Shown in pieces: positions 23,262 to 25,114 of a stretch of 25,114 nucleotides of DNA. The notes below the pieces were generated by a model. The model made no database searches. It had not been told where the DNA came from and saw nothing but the letters and a program-made list of their open reading frames with translations. The position numbers and the translations under genes are program-made. The DNA is from Nitratifractor sp. Lineage in GTDB: Bacteria; Campylobacterota; Campylobacteria; Campylobacterales; Sulfurovaceae. The DNA is taken from positions 1-25,114 of the forward strand of contig WFSU01000102.1 of NCBI GenBank assembly GCA_015485845.1, given 5' to 3'. Numbering within the stretch: the first letter of the stretch is position 1; the number at the start of each line of letters is the position of its first letter.

Positions 23262-23717
23262 ATGAACCTTTCGATCAAACCTGTCAGCACTTCTACCGTG
23301 CCTCTTCTCTACCGCCTCATTAAACAAATGGCTTTCGAAGAGGGTCAGCGAGATCTTTTCACAGCAAGTTACGAACAATTTTCTCATGCTTTTTTGTGTG
23401 ATCATCCGTTGGTCTTCGGACATTTGATCTACCACGAAGATGAGCCCATCGGCTTTATTGTCCATCAAGAGAAGTTTGCTACATATCTTGGCCGAAAAGT
23501 TTTTTATATTGAAGATTTATATTTGGGTAAATATCAGCACAATTCTGAAGTGTTTCGCTGGCTGCTGGAAAAAATTGAACACTATGTAAGAGATGCAGAC
23601 TATTGTCGTATAGAAATCCGAAGGCTTGAACACAATTCTCCTCCTGTTGATCCTCTTTTTTCAGCAGAATATCATCCAATAGACAAATGGAAAATTTGGA
23701 GAAAGAGTTTAACTTGA
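23262..23717 (+). CDS. Degenerate GNAT-fold protein (SSAT-like)
   Basis: The 151-aa protein has a GNAT layout close to spermidine/spermine and other diamine acetyltransferases. It shows a front helix pair with YRLIKQMAFEEGQRDLF, the strands GHLIYHEDEPIGFIVHQEKFATYLGRKVFYIEDLYL, then a helix and the last strands. After IEDLYL the family normally has R-G-x-G-x-G/A to hold the acetyl-CoA pyrophosphate; here the region reads GKYQHNSEVF. The C-terminal NFYxxxGA-type block with the general-acid Tyr reads PVDPLFSAEYH. It may therefore be a non-catalytic ligand binder or a decaying enzyme. It starts one base after nadE and is AT-richer than nadE. Confidence 0.7.
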   Translation: MNLSIKPVSTSTVPLLYRLIKQMAFEEGQRDLFTASYEQFSHAFLCDHPLVFGHLIYHEDEPIGFIVHQEKFATYLGRKVFYIEDLYLGKYQHNSEVFRWLLEKIEHYVRDADYCRIEIRRLEHNSPPVDPLFSAEYHPIDKWKIWRKSLT

Positions 23718-23737
23718 GCTGTCTGGCAGTTACTTTC

Positions 23738-23974
23738 TTACAACCTATCCCTCTCATCCGGCTCCACACTCGGTACCTTGCCCAACGCTTCTAAGAATGA
23801 TTCTTTCGAAGCCCTTTTGGCTCTCTGCTCTATGATGTCCAGAGCTTGCAAAGCAGATACTTTTTCACTCAAAGCATTGACGATAAACTGATTGAGTGAG
23901 ATTTTCTCATTCGCACAGACATCATTTACCGCATTTTTCAAATAGTCGGGCATACGTAAACTCATTGTTTTCAT
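23738..23974 (-). CDS. Ribbon-helix-helix antitoxin
   Basis: The 78-aa protein starts with the ribbon-helix-helix pattern: strand KTMSLRMPDYLKNAV, helix, then SLNQFIVNALSEKV, as in antitoxins and small repressors of the Arc/CopG kind. The C-terminal tail is charged and would bind the toxin. AGGAG lies 7 bases before the ATG, which overlaps the stop of the PIN toxin gene as ATGA. Toxin-first order is less usual but known for PIN pairs of this type. Confidence 0.85.
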   Translation of the reverse strand: MKTMSLRMPDYLKNAVNDVCANEKISLNQFIVNALSEKVSALQALDIIEQRAKRASKESFLEALGKVPSVEPDERDRL

Positions 23975-24381
23975 GCTGTTTCTCCTATGTATTGTAAAAA
24001 TTCTTTGGGGGTCATCACCTCAAGACCATACTCGAAAGCAGGCTTAAAATCTTTGCCGTTGAGTGTAACAATGATCGAATGTGATTTCACGGCAAGCTCC
24101 AACAAAAAGTCATCATCGACATCTTTCAGTCTGGGTCTCCACAGATAAAAGATACTGTTTTTCTTTCCGATTAGACAAATATAATCTAAAATAGCATCAA
24201 CATATACTGCACTCATTTTAGACTTTAGTTTTAATATCTCTTCATATTCATAAAGAAGCGTTGTAGAGATATGCACCACAAATTTCTCACTGTCTATGAT
24301 GGAGAGCAGTTTATAGCTTGCTCCTTTGTTCGACAGTAAGGCTGAGAGCAATACATTTGTGTCGATCACTATATTTATCAT
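23971..24381 (-). CDS. PIN-domain toxin (putative ribonuclease)
   Basis: The 136-aa protein matches the PIN toxins of the COG1569 type. It shows VIDTNVLLSALLS with D7, an acidic helix LLYEYEEIL (E45/E47), RLKDVDDDFLLELA (D90/D91) and TLNGKDF (D111), which together could form the metal-binding acidic centre. It is expected to cut RNA when freed from its antitoxin. No Shine-Dalgarno sequence precedes the ATG, and a TATAAT box ends only 6 bases upstream, so the transcript may be leaderless. Confidence 0.88.
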   Translation of the reverse strand: MINIVIDTNVLLSALLSNKGASYKLLSIIDSEKFVVHISTTLLYEYEEILKLKSKMSAVYVDAILDYICLIGKKNSIFYLWRPRLKDVDDDFLLELAVKSHSIIVTLNGKDFKPAFEYGLEVMTPKEFLQYIGETA

Positions 24382-24384
24382 CTT

Positions 24385-24428
24385 GGTATTATATATGGTA
24401 TCATCTTAAAATATTATTAAGGTATTAT
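24385..24428 (-). promoter_or_regulatory. Promoter with direct repeats, candidate operator of the PIN/RHH pair
   Basis: GGTAT occurs at 24385, 24397 and 24421 on the plus strand, within GGTATTAT, GGTATCAT and GGTATTAT; spacings are 12 and 24 bp. TATAAT on the minus strand (24388-24393) overlaps the first. Ribbon-helix-helix proteins commonly bind such direct repeats. Confidence 0.4.
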
Positions 24429-24491
24429 TTCAACGTCTCTCCGACCAATAAATAATACAAAAAAACTCTTGAAGACGAAAATAGAGTGAGC

Positions 24492-24550
24492 GTTTTGGGG
24501 GTGGGACTTCAGTCCCACAAAAGAGTAGTTGGGCTAAAGTCCAAGCCCCG
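24492..24550. repeat. Palindromic repeat, copy 4 of the GGGACTTCAGTCCC family
   Basis: GTGGGACTTCAGTCCCAC (24501-24518) is a perfect 18-bp palindrome with the family core at 24503-24516. About 15 bp further GGGCTAAAGTCC echoes the GGGGCTAAAACCCC partner seen near 1941. It lies just past the stop of the convergent lipoprotein gene and may end its transcript. Apart from this element, the 24382-24561 gap holds only the operator region above. Confidence 0.7.
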
Positions 24551-24561
24551 AATGGATCGTT

Positions 24562-25065
24562 TTAATTCTTTTTAGTAAAACCTGTCCATTTCGGATCGAT
24601 ATAATTTGCCCGATCCTCTTTTGAATTACCGCTATGGGCATCTGATGAATGAGCAAACACCAAGTTCCCGTTATCCAAAAATCTATACATTGAATAGGCG
24701 GTAGACACCTTGGTTGACGTGGTGTCTCCATGGACAGATTTTGTTTGCGTCAAATCAAATTCCGTAGTATCTTTTCCATTAGAATCTTTGGCTGCACCAC
24801 CAATTTTATAGGTACCAAACCATTGCTTCAAATCCGGATCCTGCGTACAATGGGTGTCACTATACTGAGTGAAGTTTTCTTTAAAGCTTTTATCTTGGTT
24901 GAAAGTAACTTCTATCGTTCTATAGCGTTCATCTTCATGACCACTTCTTTGAAAACACTTGTGCTCCCACGTCCCCACAATAGAATTTCCACCTCCGGCA
25001 CCACCACATCCTGTCAAACCAGCCAAAGCCACAGCAACCACACTACCTAAGAGCACACGTCTCAT
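24562..25065 (-). CDS. Small lipoprotein of unknown function
   Basis: The 167-aa product has a clear lipoprotein signal: MRRVLLGSVVAVALAGLTGC, with the lipobox Cys at 20, then a glycine-rich spacer. The mature part begins IVGTWEHKCF, reminiscent of lipocalin-like domains that start with a GTW phrase, and contains two cysteines that could form a disulfide (C38 and C73). The rest is polar and probably beta-rich (SFKENFTQYSD, WFGTYKIGG, YSMYRFLDNGNLVF). AAGGAGAAAAG directly precedes the ATG. Likely anchored to a membrane on the periplasmic side; I do not recognise a specific family. Confidence 0.75.
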   Translation of the reverse strand: MRRVLLGSVVAVALAGLTGCGGAGGGNSIVGTWEHKCFQRSGHEDERYRTIEVTFNQDKSFKENFTQYSDTHCTQDPDLKQWFGTYKIGGAAKDSNGKDTTEFDLTQTKSVHGDTTSTKVSTAYSMYRFLDNGNLVFAHSSDAHSGNSKEDRANYIDPKWTGFTKKN

Positions 25066-25114
25066 CTTTTCTCCTTAATTTGAATTACAAAAGTAATTCT
25101 ACCCCCCCCGTTTA

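Noticed and set aside
25066..25114. C-rich run at the right edge
   Set aside because: A short homopolymer in the promoter region of the lipoprotein gene; too little sequence to call a phase-variable tract.

Overview
The window looks like a chromosomal segment of a Campylobacterota (epsilonproteobacterium), probably a free-living sulfur- or hydrogen-oxidising lineage. The gene chain glmU-coaBC-uppS-prepilin peptidase-truA, the style of the TrmA, NadE and DsbD proteins, and the AT-rich -10 boxes with weak -35 boxes all fit. By eye the core genes are GC-rich for this phylum, nearer to Nitratifractor-like genomes than to Campylobacter or Sulfurimonas. This taxonomic call is inference.

Layout. 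(1) 1-1772: 3' part of an AT-rich P-loop (STAND/AAA-like) NTPase that runs off the left edge; it looks horizontally acquired and may be a defence gene. (2) 1773-3305: an accessory patch packed with palindromic repeats of two families, one copy apparently inserted inside another. It also holds a solitary Phd/YefM antitoxin and a TumE/TumA-type toxin-antitoxin (TA) remnant whose toxin is reduced to its C-terminus. (3) 3352-10137, minus strand: trmA, a ParE-type TA pair, truD, two single-domain pqiA genes, pqiB (three MCE domains) and pqiC, nearly all overlapping or a few bases apart; then a DUF4395 membrane protein. (4) 10262-14978, plus strand: glmU, coaBC, uppS, prepilin peptidase and truA, an operon with 1-14 bp overlaps at every junction. 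(5) 15011-19350: a pRiA4b ORF-3-like gene between palindromic repeats, then a divergent pair, a DUF255 thioredoxin-like protein (minus) and DsbD (plus). (6) 19373-21301: a RelE-type TA pair bracketed by direct copies of a composite repeat, then a second TA pair feeding into a TrmH/SpoU methyltransferase on the minus strand. (7) 21362-23717: glutamine-dependent NAD synthetase coupled to a degenerate GNAT protein. (8) 23738-25065: a PIN/ribbon-helix-helix TA pair, another palindromic repeat and a small lipoprotein.

How it fits together. The housekeeping genes cover cell-envelope precursors (GlmU, UppS), lipid transport across the envelope (PqiABC), cofactors (CoaBC, NadE), tRNA/rRNA modification (TrmA, TruA, TruD, TrmH-like) and periplasmic thiol reduction (DsbD). 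Between them lie six TA or TA-remnant loci and at least eight palindromic repeat elements. No rRNA, tRNA, CRISPR array, transposase, integrase or REP-associated tyrosine transposase (RAYT) gene was recognised.

The most interesting signals are: a three-palindrome composite repeat placed just after stop codons and bracketing a TA module; a repeat nested in the hairpin of another repeat; a TrmA carrying an RlmD-like four-cysteine set; a split PqiA system coupled to truD; and a GNAT pseudoenzyme candidate coupled to nadE. I found no single cluster that I can defend as a wholly new system.
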